Positions 1-14,030 of a stretch of DNA of 64,000 nucleotides are shown here, in pieces (the stretch's first letter is position 1; each line of letters opens with the position of its first letter). The position numbers were made by a program, and so were the translations under genes. Source of the stretch: Cycas panzhihuaensis (taxonomy: Eukaryota > Cycadophyta); the NCBI GenBank assembly GCA_023213395.1, contig CM041465.1, forward strand, positions 100,261,741-100,325,740, given 5' to 3'. Below the pieces are notes generated by a model. The model ran no database searches and had not been told where the DNA came from. It was given only the letters and a program-made list of their open reading frames with translations.

Positions 1-111
1 AACGAGAAGGCCATCCTAAGCCATCATTCTGCCTGTGGCTAAGAGGAATGGAAACAAGCCTAAGATGGTAGTTTAGGCTCATTTCAGAGTGCGAATGAGG
101 TGATGATGAAG

Positions 112-485
112 TCATGTGTAGAATTTCTTGAGGAATTTCCCGTTAACAGCTTTCTCAAACTCAAGACCCTCCAAGGTGGCGATCCTATAGGTGTCGTTGT
201 TGAGAGTCTCGAGAATGACAAAGGGGCCAACCCATTTAGGTTCAAATTTAGTGAAGCGGTCATGGAGATATTCCAATTTGAGGATGTGGTCCCCAGAATA
301 CAAAGGACAAGAACAAAGGTGTTTATCGTGGGTCCTTTGTGAGTAGGACTTGGATGTGAGATTAGCCTGGTAAGCGACTAAACATCTCTTATCCAAGGCT
401 TCGAGGTCCAAAAGGCAAGCCTGACAGATCGACTCCTCATCGATAAGACCTCGAAGGGAAACTCATAGTGAGGGAATCTCCACTT
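112..485 (-). pseudogene. Integrase C-terminal tail of B1, fused to the PRO-RT linker
   Basis: The conceptual product starts near a VEIPSL segment and runs through LDLEALDKR, YDKHL-like and GPFVILE motifs to the terminal KKFYT. It matches the last 125 or so codons of the integrase in element O (stop at 16871). This is the chromodomain-free C-terminal region. Just upstream, around 484, the sequence switches to the linker that normally precedes reverse transcriptase. About 2.6 kb of pol is therefore gone. Stops and a frame change near 412-480 show it is dead. Confidence 0.8.
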
Positions 486-1035
486 GGTTGGGCACGGAGC
501 CCACTAAGTGCTTAAATAAAGCCTCATCATCTTTGAAGTAATCTATTACGTGGATGACCTTACTTCGAATAAATGAGGTGCTAGAGGAAGTAGGAGCAAT
601 GGAGCTATGATGGTCCATAGGTTGCCCAACATTCCCAAAAGACTCTAAGGGAGAGTCAGGCAGGGGCTCCTTGGAAGGAGCAAAGGAAAGTTCCTCAAGG
701 CCATCACCTATGGGAAGCGATGGAGGCGAAGAATCAAGGACCTGCGGGTCAATGTATGCAATGACATATGACACAAGGGAATGACTGGTCTCTCCAACAA
801 GAGGAGTTCTAGGTTGGGCCCCAGAACAAGAAGGGTACCTCCTTCTAGGGTGGAGGAAGGAGACGGGATGAGGAAAGTCCTCATCCTCACCATAGGACTC
901 GTCGTCACTGAATAAGGCAAGGTACCCTTAGCTCCTAACACCAATAGGAGTAAAGCGAGTAAGGCTAAAGGAAGAAGATATGGGATCTTCTTCAAGATGG
1001 GATGAATCAGGTATGCCGATGGAGCAAGCTAAGGC
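486..1035 (-). pseudogene. Acidic PRO-RT linker of B1 gag-pol
   Basis: Remnant of the region between protease and reverse transcriptase. Recognisable segments shared with O and B2 include an SDDES-type acidic stretch, a DGLEEL/DGFEEL segment, an APSxEPL segment and the VxDYFxDDEAL motif near the end. I recognise no catalytic domain. The region is Ser, Pro, Asp and Glu rich, as expected for a flexible polyprotein spacer. It is broken by frame changes in this copy. Confidence 0.6.
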
Positions 1036-1917
1036 ATGAGTAAGAAGGCCTTTGTCCCCCTTCGTATGACCATGGCTCGCTTGGTTGATAGGTTGAGTTT
1101 GTTTGACAGGTGGGTGTTCCTAAGAAACAACCATCATTCATCCATCGTGGATGAACTTAAGCTTCCCCCAGCGGGTCAAACACATGGCTCCCATCTGATC
1201 GAGCCATGGTCGACCCAAGAGAAGATTGTAGTCGATGTCAATGTCAAGGACTATAATGTCGGTAAGGACAGTCTTGCCCTCAAGAGTGAGCGGGATTGAA
1301 ACAAATCCCAATGGAGTCTTTTCGCTACCATCGTAGCCTTGGCATCACCATGGAACATGTTCCAAGGTAGAAATGCCAAGCTCTTGCATAACGTGCAAGG
1401 GCATGGCATTAACGGAAGAACTGTTGTCGACAATGGTCCTTCACAAGGTATAGTCTCATATGTCAATAGTGATGGTGAAAGGGAAGTTCCATTGGCATTC
1501 CCTTTCACAAGCGGGGGGAAGGTCTTTAGGGTCAAAAGAAATGACGGGCTCATGGCTTTGGGCAATACCCAAAGCATGAATGGGCGTGTCACCCACCCCT
1601 AAAGCTTCCAAAAGAAGTGTCCGTTGTTTGGGACAACTTCTCAAGATGTTCATAATGGACATCCCAACGGCGAGGGTACAAAGCTCATCGATGACAGAAA
1701 AGGCCTTCCCCTTCGCTGTGAATTGAGAAAGGGCTCTTCTGAAATTGTAGCGACCTGGATGAACAGGAATAGTCTTGGGAAGTAATGAAACTTCCATAAG
1801 AGAGGTTTCCAGAATAAGATTAAAGTGTGGAGTAGAAGAAGAGGTACCAACTACCTCTTTAGTGGCTTGAGACCAAGTGAGGGTATATAAGGGGGTGGCC
1901 TCAAGTATTTGGATCAT
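1036..1917 (-). pseudogene. Retropepsin-like aspartic protease of B1
   Basis: Would cleave the gag-pol polyprotein. The block preceding the active site (MSIMNILRS, LLLEALG, ERECQWNFPFTI) is nearly identical to the O and B2 copies. The active site reads VDNSSSVN where B2 has VDNGSS, so Gly is replaced by Ser. A frameshift just upstream puts the active site out of frame with the N-terminal block. Downstream, a degraded DYNxLLGRPW-like segment and the conserved FIHDxWM stretch can be traced. Confidence 0.75.
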
Positions 1918-4260
1918 CTTCTTTCCATTATTCCAGAACCATGAAGGTGAGGGAGTACGACGGTCGGGGGAACGTGAGGAAGAAGACGAATCCTGGGCGC
2001 CCTTCCCTTTACTGTGTGAAGGACGGGAGTTCAGGGACCTTCCTCAGTTTTGATTGTTCTTTGGTTGATCATTGTGATCACATTCCCCATATTTAGGAAA
2101 TAAATCCTTTTAGATCGGTTGGTCAAGGTTGGGCCTTGAGGCCCATTTAGAAGATGAGTCACGTTGTGGGGTATCCCTAGGATGTTGAGCCCTATAACAT
2201 AAGTTGTCATGGAAACACTCCCCATGAACAGAACACCACTTCTTCTCGAGCGAATGATCTAGCTTCCTCCCTTGAGAGGACTGGGTATTACCACCTTTAA
2301 GGAGAGCATCTTGAGTAGCTTATTGGATTTATTTATTGGAAATGGGTGATGAAGGAGCTTGCAATTTAAGTTCCTTCATTGTACACTTGAATGAATGTAT
2401 AGCAGAAGTGAGTGGGTCTAGGGTCTTCTCAGTCAGATGAGAAGATGACCTAGTGGATTATTGTGGTTTAGATTCTTTAGTTTGGGGTGGTGCCTCACGT
2501 CGTTGTGAGGGCTTAAGAAGCTTCTTAAGTCCAGCCTAGATCTCAATAGCCTCAAGCACTAAGCACTTTGCGATGGCAAAATCACATGTGGTTGCCCCAT
2601 CTTAAGGACTTCCACATGGTCTTCTGGGTGAAGTACATTAACAAAGAGATCCCTCTTTAATTCCTGAGGCAAAGTAGCCTTAGTGGAATGGATGAGGTTA
2701 TGAAATCACCACACAAAGTCACGATTCATCTCATCGTGACCTTGTTTAAGCGACATAAGGGATTTCATTCCACTATTGAATGGACGAGCCACATCAAAAT
2801 AGTTAATGAACTCGACCATAAGTTGCTGGAACAAGAAAATGGAATGGGCAGGTAGGCAATAAAACTATTAAAGGGCATCGCCTTATAAAGAACGCAGAAA
2901 TAACTTTATTAGTATGTGATCATAGGCCCAATAATTAGTGCACACCATAGAGAAACTACGGACGTGCTCTGCTGGATCCTATGATGAAGTTCCATCGAAC
3001 TTAGGAACTTCAAGGGGATGAGGTGGCAAATTGGTTCATAGCGCCTAAATAGATAATGGTGTTGACTTATAATCCATGAAGGGATGTGCCCTCGCCTGGA
3101 CCATAGGATCAACAAATGATGTAGGAGGTAATGGAGAAGGAACAGATGGGGGTGGAAGGCCCATCCCTCCTTGAGGAAGTATCCCTTACTAGAAAGGGAC
3201 TTGAGGGTAAGCACCTTGAAAGGAAATTAGGTTTCCTTACAAAGGCGCAGCATAAGGAGCTATGCAGGATGATGGAAAGGAAGGGTGAGAAACCAGGTTT
3301 TGTCCATATGGGCCAGCTGTGGGTGGAGTAACCCCATATGGATGTAATCGGTCCACCCTATAAGCTAGAATATGGTTCCCTTTACCATGCCCCTAAGGTT
3401 AAGAAGTATAGCCTGGGGGTATATAAAGAGAAGGACTGTTAGGTTGGTTTTGAGTATGCGTGGGAGAGGATCCTACATGACTAGTAGTAGGTGTGTTAGT
3501 AGGACCTCTAGGCCTACTAGGAAATGCATGCACCACGTTACGAAGTGGCATGTTGGCTTGACTAGGAAAAGGTATGCTAACCCCAAGCTGGGAGAAAGAT
3601 ATACCACGAGAGGGCCCCAAAGAGTTGGGACCATGACGAGGAATAGAAGGTGCAATAGATGTCCCTAAGGTAGATGTAAGGATAGAGCAAGACGAATGTG
3701 TAAGAATAAAGGGGTTACTCATTATGGGAGGTATAAATGCGGATGAAGATGGTGGGACAGGCACGGATGAGGAGGATGCCCCACCACGCAAGACATCTTC
3801 AAACCATCTAGGTCGTGATTGGAGATGAGTAGCATGAAAACACTCACTAAGGGCTTCAACCACGTTAGTAGGAGGGGTATCTATGTGATTGTAGGAGGTA
3901 GACGGGACCTCAAACGAAGTAGACTCCTTAGGGTGCTCCTCATAAGAATCACCAACTAGGTGGTGAATCTCGAGAGGAGATGGACTCTCTACTGCATGAG
4001 TAGAGGGGTGGGCATCAAGTGGGTGGTGTTAATCACCCGGATAGTAAATAGGATCATCACCCTCTTGGGTGGATCCTAGAATGGATGTGGGAAACTGATG
4101 AGCTCTTGAAGCAAAGGCATGATAAGCCCAGTCTAAAGGGTATCCTTCCATGGTCGAATTAGAATGCGGTTGAATCAAAATCCAATAATGAAAGAAGACG
4201 ATATGCAGGGTCTTCTAATAATGGAGGTAAACCACATAGGTGATGTGAGAAACATTGCAT
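1918..4260 (-). pseudogene. gag of B1
   Basis: Capsid and nucleocapsid region. The start is taken at the ATG at 4260, which aligns with the gag starts of I (25993) and B2 (61451): M, basic residue, C/R, FS, basic pair, then a GLPPLLED motif. Next come a Pro/Ser-rich N-terminal part, a core with FDGTSS, FYRLP and FESGMKS-type motifs, and a zinc-knuckle relic near 2200-2260. The core is broken into short frames by many stops and indels. The family gag has no known enzymatic activity. Confidence 0.7.
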
Positions 4261-4406
4261 ACAAAACTTGCCAAAGTGTTAGAAGAGGAAAGAGAAATGT
4301 AAAGTACGTGTTGGGGGCTACCCAACGAAAGAAATAAGTGGAGGAGACTACTAAAAATATAATAGTACCAACATGAAGGGAGAGGAACTAGCTCCCTTAT
4401 TAGCAG

Positions 4407-4425
4407 GTCCCCAGTATGGTCGCTA
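4407..4425 (-). other. Primer binding site of B1
   Basis: On the minus strand the sequence one base after the LTR reads TAGCGACCATACTGGGGAC. It matches the pattern TGGCGACnnnnCTGGGGA, which resembles the complement of a plant tRNA-Arg 3' end. The second base is mutated. Confidence 0.7.
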
Positions 4426-4426
4426 G

Positions 4427-6977
<2,551 letters not shown>

Positions 6978-7223
6978 ACATCCAAAGCCTGCTCGCAAAG
7001 GACCTATGATAAACACCTTCGTTCTTGTCCTTTGTATCCTGGGGACCATGTCCTCAAATTGGAATATCTCTGCGACTGCTTGACTAAATTTGGACCCAAA
7101 TGGATTGGTCCCTTCGTCATTCTTGAGAGTCTCGATAATGGCACCTATAGGATTTCCACCCTGGAGGGCCTCAGATTTGAGAAAGTTGTTAACAGGAAAT
7201 TTCTCAAGAAATTCTATACATGA
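6978..7223 (+). pseudogene. Integrase C-terminus of H
   Basis: Encodes the last 80 or so residues of the family integrase, with motifs PGDHVLKLEYL, GPKWIGPFVILES and LKKFYT followed by a stop at 7221-7223. It begins abruptly because B1 is inserted upstream. The first codons correspond to the ARSQRTYDKHL part of the O integrase. The frame from 7032 to the stop is open, but the enzyme core is not present in the window. Confidence 0.8.
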
Positions 7224-7339
7224 CTTCATTGTCACCTCTATCACACTCCAAAATAAGCCTAAACTACCATCCTAAGTTGTCCCCATTTCCTCCTGACCAC
7301 AGGCAGAATGGCAGCTTAGAGTGGCTCTCTCATTCTTTT

Positions 7340-7344
7340 AGTTC
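7340..7344. repeat. Target-site duplication of O, left copy
   Basis: AGTTC immediately before the LTR of O. The right copy at 34564-34568 is GGTTC, four of five bases identical. Confidence 0.7.
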
Positions 7345-10039
7345 TGTTTCCCAGCTACCGGGAATGGACTTGAGATAGGTCGACTTAAGTAAGCACAGGT
7401 ATATACTTCTCACTTTCATCCTTGCTGTCGCTTGGTAGAAGTTATTTAGAGTGTTGTTGATGCACGCTTACTTGCCATTTGTGTGATCGCATTGCCTTCT
7501 CTGCTTGATCACGTTGCTTGCGCCTACCGCACACTATTTAGCCTATGACGACCCACCATGGGGTACTCCTCAGCGAGTCATGCAAGCCCATATGGCACTC
7601 AGCTGCCCGCAACACCTCCACAACTCCTCAAACACGGTTGTTGGTTACGATCCGCTCACATCAACACTCATGTCACCACTTTGAGTCCCCTTCTAGGTGT
7701 GATAGGACCTCCCCAAGAATTGTTTCTCTCTCTCGGCCACTTGCTAGCCACCTGGGCATGAGCTCCCAGCCTATCAAGCATCTGCATACCCCTCTGTTTG
7801 GCTCTAGGCCTTGGTTCTGCCTTCATTTTGGCTTTTAGTCCCACACCGCTGCAAACTAAGCAGTACCACAAAGTTCACCGTGATACCACGAAGTTTGCCA
7901 CGGTGTGACTGTTTAAACTCATTTTTTTAAACTGCCTTAGTGATTCCCACTCTTTTCACAGAATTGCCACGTGGTGCCTTTGAGTACTCACCCCCGCTGT
8001 AACCCTAAATATTCATTTAGGGTTAGGGTGAGTATAAAACCCAAAAATGAATCCATTTACTCCTCTTCTTCACTCATTTTTTGATCTCTACTCGAGCTCT
8101 CACTCTGTAACCTCCTCAAGATCTGCTCCTCTTTCACAGGTGCATCTACTGTGTCTCAGGCCCTGCTCTAGCGGCTCCAAGCTTCTTTTTGTAGGACTAT
8201 TTCATGGAAGGAGGGTATTCACAGTGTATCAATAAGCAATCTCCAGGAACTAAGAGTGGCATCAATGTTTGCCTCCCTTTTAGACCATGTCTGAAAAGCC
8301 TATTTGACACGGGTTTTTCCCTCTGATTTTTGGTAGAACAAGGCTCCCTCCTTCTGCCTTACAGGTACTCCTTCAAAGTCCTTTAGGTTTTCCTGGATTT
8401 TTACCTCCCTTTATGAGAAGTTTTAGGTCAATCTTTGCTCCTCCCCTTTCATTTTAGAGGAGCTTGCCTTTTACTCCCTATCTTGCAATATTTCTCCTCT
8501 TTTCTCCCGCAAGCCCACTCTAGGGTGGCTATGTAAGAGGGCTGCATAAGGTTGGGTGAAGGGAGAAAGGCAGGATCTATCCCATTGTTGGCCTTCTCCC
8601 CGAGGGTTTACCCTTCCCTTCCTTCCTCTTCCACTTCATGCCTCTCTCTAGAGTTGGGCTAGGGATAGTGAGAGCCTATTTTTAGTTCTGAAAATAGTGT
8701 TGGCAGCCCTTACCACGCTGGTTTCAGACTTACACTCTTAGGTTTTGGGCATCACATAAGCCCCCAAATCTATCCTGGTTCAGTTCTTGATCCTTGGCTT
8801 GCCCTAACCTAACGATTTGCTACCCATAGGACTTTGTCTCTTGGGTCTATCTGTGCACCATTCCATTGATTCATTGTCTTCTCTACTTGTTGTCCCGAAC
8901 AACCATCATACTCTGGTTTTTTCCCATTGAGGCTACGTGGAGGTACTTGCGGGTAGATTAGCCATTCTGAGGCTAACATCCTTATCTTAGTCATTGCTTG
9001 GCACTGCTTAGACCTGAGTTTTGCTTGGTGATTTTGGAGTAGAGTGCATTATTTTCAGCTTGATTTATTAGCGATCTCTTGTATTTATATACATATTAGG
9101 CATACTTAGTAGCCCCCTCCTCCAGGAGGGAGAAACCTTTGTTTTATGATTGGCAGGTCCGCGACAGCGAAAGTATGAAGGAGGTGGACTTCTTAACAGG
9201 TGAGTCCCTAGTTAGTAGTGCTTTCGGTTCCTTCTTTGTTTCTTTTTTGCTACTTTACTTTCGTATATGAGGGAAGGTAAGGTAGACCCTCATCCATTTC
9301 TGGCAACCATCGTCAACTAGCCCCACACCTACGCGGCGAGTTCGAGTGGACGAGTGCGAAAGGAGCAGAAGGACGCGATGTTTCAACCACGCTTCTCTAC
9401 TAGGTACTCCTTTTCCCTTCTTTGTCCTTTTTCTGCTGTGTTTCTTTTATGCAAACTTCGCATGTTAAAGCCACATAGGAAATAATAAGGAAATGAACAC
9501 AGTTTTTTGTATTTATAAATTCTTTTTCATAGTCGTTCACCTCATGTGTAGATAGGACTTAGGCGTGATCCAAATGCCTCTTAAGCCCCATCTAACCCAC
9601 ACGTAGAACCATCTGTCTCTAGACTTGCATTTAGTTCTTTTAGCGTACTTGCTTTGCTTATCACACAACCTAATCCTAGCCTACATCCCTCTCCTATTTG
9701 AGTTAGGCCATCGTATCTCACATGCACTTACTTGCACATTGCCTTCTCCCTCCCGTCAGAAGATGAAACCTCCTAGAGTCCCCCTTCCTCTTCCCGGCCA
9801 TCCAAGGGATAAGTGGGCCTCCTCCTTTGGGACGACCCAAGGCCTTGCCTTATGTCCTCTTTTTGAAGATTACCTTAAGGCAATTGGGCACCATTCGTGG
9901 GTCCTGAATCCATGCTCCAATGCACGGATGCCTTGCATGGTGTTCTTTCTTGCCATTAGGATCCCATTTATAACCCGACCGTACCTCATCTAGTTATTTC
10001 CTTCTAAGCAGAAAAGACCATCCCATAGATGTGATTCCA
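7345..10039 (+). repeat. 5' LTR of O
   Basis: LTR of 2,695 bp from TGTTTCC to TTCCA. It matches the split 3' LTR (21384-23239 plus 33709-34563). The repeat module is at 7843-7911 and a TATAAAA box at 8033-8039, so U3 is about 0.7 kb and R plus U5 about 2 kb. Short open frames such as that at 7545-7838 recur in the sister LTR but are not conserved as proteins. Confidence 0.93.
8033..8039 (+). promoter_or_regulatory. LTR TATA box of O (5' copy)
   Basis: TATAAAA in the context GTGAGTATAAAACCC. The same box occurs at 22071-22077 in the 3' LTR and at 39746-39752 in the H LTR. Transcription would be expected to start about 30 bp downstream. Confidence 0.65.
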
Positions 10040-10040
10040 C

Positions 10041-10059
10041 TGGTGACCATACTGGGGAC
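10041..10059 (+). other. Primer binding site of O
   Basis: TGGTGACCATACTGGGGAC lies one base after the LTR. It fits TGGCGACnnnnCTGGGGA apart from one C-to-T change, resembling the complement of a tRNA-Arg 3' end. That primer is known for Ogre/Tat-type elements. The next 147 bases are untranslated leader. Confidence 0.75.
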
Positions 10060-10206
10060 TTGCTAGTAAGAGAGCTAGTTCTCATCCCTTCCTGTTGATA
10101 TTACTACCTTCTAGTGGTTCCTTCCACTCTATCTCCTTCGTTGGGCAGCCCCCAACGTGCACTCCTTGTGGCTCTTTCCTTCTTCTAAAGTGTTGGCAAG
10201 CTTTGT

Positions 10207-12479
10207 ATGTGATGCTTCTCTCGTCGCCTATGTGGTTTACCTCCATTGTTAGAAGATCTCGGGTATCGTCCTCTTTCATCATTAGATTCTGATTCGACCA
10301 TGGAAGGATACCCTTTTGATTGGGCCTATCATGCCTTTGCCTCAGGAACTCACGCGTTCCTTGCATCCATTCCAGGATCCACCCAAGAGGGTGATGATCC
10401 TATCTACTACTCGGGTGATCAGCATCACCCCCTTAACATCCATCATTCTACTCATATGGTAGAAGAATCATCTCCTCTTGAGGTTCACCACCCTATTGGT
10501 GATTCTTATGAGGAGTGCCCTAAGGGGTCTACGTCATTTGAGGTCCCCTCCACCTCTTATGATCACGTAGATACCCCTCCCATTGACGTGGTTGAAGCTA
10601 TTAGCGAGTGTTTTCGAGCAGCTCATCTTCAATCACGTCTCAGGTGGTTTAAAGATGTTTTACGTGGTGGAGCGCCTTCTTTGTCCGCTCTTATCCCACC
10701 TTCTTCATCCACATCTGCGCCTCCTACAATGAGTAACCCTTTCGTTCCTGCGCATTCATCCTACTCTATTCCTACACCTTGGGGACAAATGCCGTGCCTT
10801 CCATTCCTCGTCATGGTCCTAGCTCTTTAGGACCCTCTCGCGATATGTCTTTCTCCCAGCTTGGGGTTAGCATACCTTTTCTAAGCCAAGCGAATGTGCC
10901 ACCTCCTGATGTGACACATGCATTTCTTAGTAGGCCTAGAGGTCTTACTAGTACTACCACCACCAGTCATGTGGGACCCACTCCCACGTATCCCCAAAAC
11001 CAACTTAATAGTTCTCCTCTTTACATCCCCCCAGGTTATATCTCTGAACCTTGAGGGTAGGGTAAAGGGAACTGCCTTCTAGCTTATGGGGTGGACCCAC
11101 TACACCCATATGGGGTTGCACCACCTATGGGTAGACCATATGGGCAAAACCCGGTTCCATACCCTCATTTTCCACCATCTAGTATAGCCTCTTACGCTGC
11201 GCCTTTGCAAGGGAACCTAGCTTCCTTTCAAGGTGTTTATCCTGAAGTCTCTTTCCAGCAAGGGGCACTTCCACAAGGAGGGATGGGTTTACCACCCCCA
11301 TCCATTCCTTACTCATTACCGTTTATCGATCCTACGACCCATGCAAGGGCGTGCCCCTTCATGGATTATAGGTCGACGCCATTATCTATTAAGGCGTTAA
11401 GAACCAACTTACTGCCTCACCCTCCCAAAATTCCTAAATTTGATGGAACTTCCTCGTAAGACCCAGCGGAGCACATCCGTAGTTTCTCTATGGTATATAT
11501 TGATTACTAGGCCTATGACTACATCTTGATAAAACTATTCCCTCGATCTTTACAAGGTGATGCCCTTAAGTGGTTTTATTGCCTTCCAGTTTATTCCATT
11601 TTCTCATTCTAGTAACTTGTGGATGAGTTCATCAATTACTTTGATGTTGCTTGCCCATTTGAAAGTGGAATGAAATCTCTTCTATCACTCAAACAAGGTT
11701 ACGATAAAATGAATCGTGACTTTATGTGGTGGTTCCATGACCTTCTTTATTCTACTAAGGCTACATTACCCGAGGAATTGAAGAGGGACCTCTTCATTAA
11801 CGCACTTCGCACCGAAGTCCATGTAGAAGTCCTTAAAATGGGGGCGACTATATATGACTCTGCTATTGCAAAGTGCTTAGTGCTTGAGGTTATTGAGATC
11901 CAGGCTGGACGCAAAAAGCCTCTGAAGCCCTCACAGCAACGTGAGGTACCACCTCCAACTAAAGAGACTAAACCCCAATAATCTTCTAGGTTTTCTTCTC
12001 ATCCAACTGAGAAGACCCTAGATCCACTTACATCTGCTATACGTTCATTTGAACGTATGATGAAGGAACTTAAATTACAAGATCCTTTACCCCCAACTTC
12101 TAACAAACAAATTCAGCAAGCTACCCAAGCTTCCCTTCCTAGGAATGGTAGTGTCCAGTCATCTCAAGTAAGGAAACCTGATTCCTCACTGGAGAAGAAG
12201 TGGTGTTCCATTCATGAGGAGTGTTTCCATGATGACTCACGTTGTAGGGCCCAGCATCCCAGGGATGCCCCTCGACATGACTCATCCCCCAAACGGGCCT
12301 CAAGGCCTAACCTAGACCAACCGGTCCACAAGGATCCATTTCCCAAACACGGGGAACGTGATCGTAACACTCAGCCCAAAAACAACCAGAACCGGGGAAG
12401 ATCACAGAATTCCCATCCTTCCCGTGATAAAGGGAAGGGCAACCAGGATTTATCTTCTTCTTCACGTTCCCCTCACTGA
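10207..12479 (+). pseudogene. gag of O
   Basis: Structural polyprotein. The start ATG at 10207 is chosen by alignment with I (25993) and B2 (61451), and is followed at once by a TGA in this copy. The N-terminal 300 residues are Pro/Ser/Gly rich with a DSDSTMEGY motif and a DDPIYY segment. A capsid-like core follows at about 11390-11980 with FDGTSS, RSLQGDALKWFY, FESGMKSLLSLKQG and HDLLYSTKATLP. A zinc-knuckle variant CSIHEECFHDDSRC (CxxHx4Hx4C) is near 12210-12255, then a basic tail. A frame change occurs near 10790, with several stops. Confidence 0.85.
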
Positions 12480-13277
12480 CGCACTCTATCACCTTCACAG
12501 TCCTAGAACAAGGGAAAGAAGGTGATCCAAATTCTTGAGGCTACTCCTTTGTACGTCCTTACTCAGTCTCAAGCTGCCAAAGAAGAAGTTGGTGCTTCTT
12601 CTTCTATTTCTCATTACAACCCTCTCCTGGAGAACCCTTCCCCAAAAGCGTTGCAGTTTTCCAAGGCCATTCCCATGCATCCTGGTCGTTATGATTTTTG
12701 AAGGGCGCTTACCCAACCTACTACGAAGGATAAGCCCTTCTCTATCATTGACGAGCTCCATACTGTCACTGTGGGAATGTCCTTGATGGATGTTTTGAGG
12801 AGTTATCCCAAACAACAAACTCTCCTTTTGGAAGATTTAGGGTCGAATGACGCACCCATTCACGCTTTGGGTGTCACCCAAAGCCATGAGCCTACCATTT
12901 CTTTTAACCCTAAAGACCTTCCTCCTTCATGTGAAAGGGAATGCCAATGGAACTTCCCGTTCACTATCACCATTGACACACCCGACTGTACCCTGCGAAG
13001 GACCGTTGTTGACAATGGTTCTTTCGTGAATACCATGCCCTTGCGTGTTATGCAAGAGCTTGGTATTTCCACCTTGGAACCTATTCCATGGCGATGCCAG
13101 GGCTATGATAGTAGTGAAAAGACCCCATTGGGGTCTGTCTCGATCCCACTCATTCTCAAGGGCAAGACTGTCCTTGTTGACATTGTAGTCCTTGACGTCA
13201 ACGTCGACTACAACCTTCTCTTGGGTCGACCATGGCTTGACCAGATAGGAGCTGTGTGTTTGACCTGCTGGGGGTAA
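12480..13277 (+). pseudogene. Aspartic protease domain of O gag-pol
   Basis: Retropepsin-like domain that would mature the polyprotein. It follows gag in the same frame. The active-site segment is VVDNGSFVN, with Asp kept and Asn-Gly-Ser after it. Further on come PLGSVSIPLIL and DYNLLLGRPWL, the flap-side and C-terminal motifs of plant Gypsy proteases. The conserved pre-active-site block (MSLMDVLRS, QWNFPFTI) precedes it. Stops near 12480, 12507 and 12702 break the frame; the catalytic part from 12771 is open to 13277. Confidence 0.85.
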
Positions 13278-14030
13278 CTTAAATTCATCCATGATGGATG
13301 GATGAAGGTTATCTCCTGCGAATGTCCACCTACTAAACAAACTAGCCCTATCAACCAAGTGAGCCAAGGCCCTTCTACTCACGCCTCAGCTTACTCCATC
13401 GACATACCTGACCCATCTCACATTGAGGAAGATCCTGTATCTTCTTCTCCTAGTCTTACGCACTTTTCTCCTATTGGTGTTAGGACCTACAGGTACCTCA
13501 TCTCATTTAGTGACGATGAATCTCACGATGAGGATGAGGATTGTCTTCACCCAATTTCTTTCCTCCGCACTAGTAGGATGTACTTATCTCATTCTAGATC
13601 TCCACCTAGAACTTCTTTCATTTGTGAGACTAATCACTCCTCCATGTCACATATCATCACTCGTATTGACTCATATGTCATTGCTCCTTCCTCTTCATCA
13701 CCCCCTGTAAGTGATGGCTTCGAGGAGCTTCCTTTTGCTCCTTCTGAGGAGCCCCTTATGGAATTTCCCTTAGAGTCTGTTGAGGACGTTTGACAACCTG
13801 ATGACCACCACGGTCCCATTGCTCTTACTTCCTCCAGCACTTTATCTATTTGAAGTAAGGTCATCCATGGGGTGGATTACTTCGAAGACGATGAAGCCCT
13901 GCTTGAGTACTTAGCGGGCTCCGTGCCCAACTTTCCTTCTAGTCACCATAAGCTTGGCCACTAGAAGATTCTCGATTGGGTCCACACTCGCTGACCCAAT
14001 CCCGTCCCCTATTCCATCTCTTCCCGTTGA
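13278..14030 (+). pseudogene. Acidic PRO-RT linker of O
   Basis: About 240 codons between protease and reverse transcriptase with no recognised catalytic domain. It contains an acidic run (SDDESHDEDED), repeated Ser-Pro tracts, APSEEPL and DYFEDDEALLEYL. The same order of motifs is found in B1 and B2, so the region is a conserved family feature. An open frame spans 13302-13793. A frameshift falls between about 13980 and 14030. The deletions in B1 and B2 both start at the end of this linker. Confidence 0.65.

Larger units (their letters stand above)
6978..7344 (+). mobile_element. H, left visible fragment (Ty3/Gypsy, Tat-like)
   Basis: A short piece of element H between B1 and O. It holds the integrase C-terminus and the first bases of the downstream spacer. 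H resumes at 34569. The two pieces rejoin to match the continuous spacer of O near 16960-16990, where ...TCTAGTTC is followed by CTCCCATAG. The 5' part of H lies beyond B1, before the window. Confidence 0.85.

Noticed and set aside
7545-7838. 97-codon frame and its neighbours inside the O LTR, with a similar frame at 21584-21793
   Set aside because: Lies in U3 upstream of the TATA box. The sister copy differs by indels and stops, and no known domain is visible.
9625-9993. 122-codon frame near the end of the O 5' LTR and similar frame at 34146-34364
   Set aside because: Within U5. The second copy breaks after 72 codons and there is no codon-level conservation.
12307-12818. Minus-strand frames opposite gag and protease in O
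   Set aside because: Complement of a well supported gag-protease frame, no independent motif.
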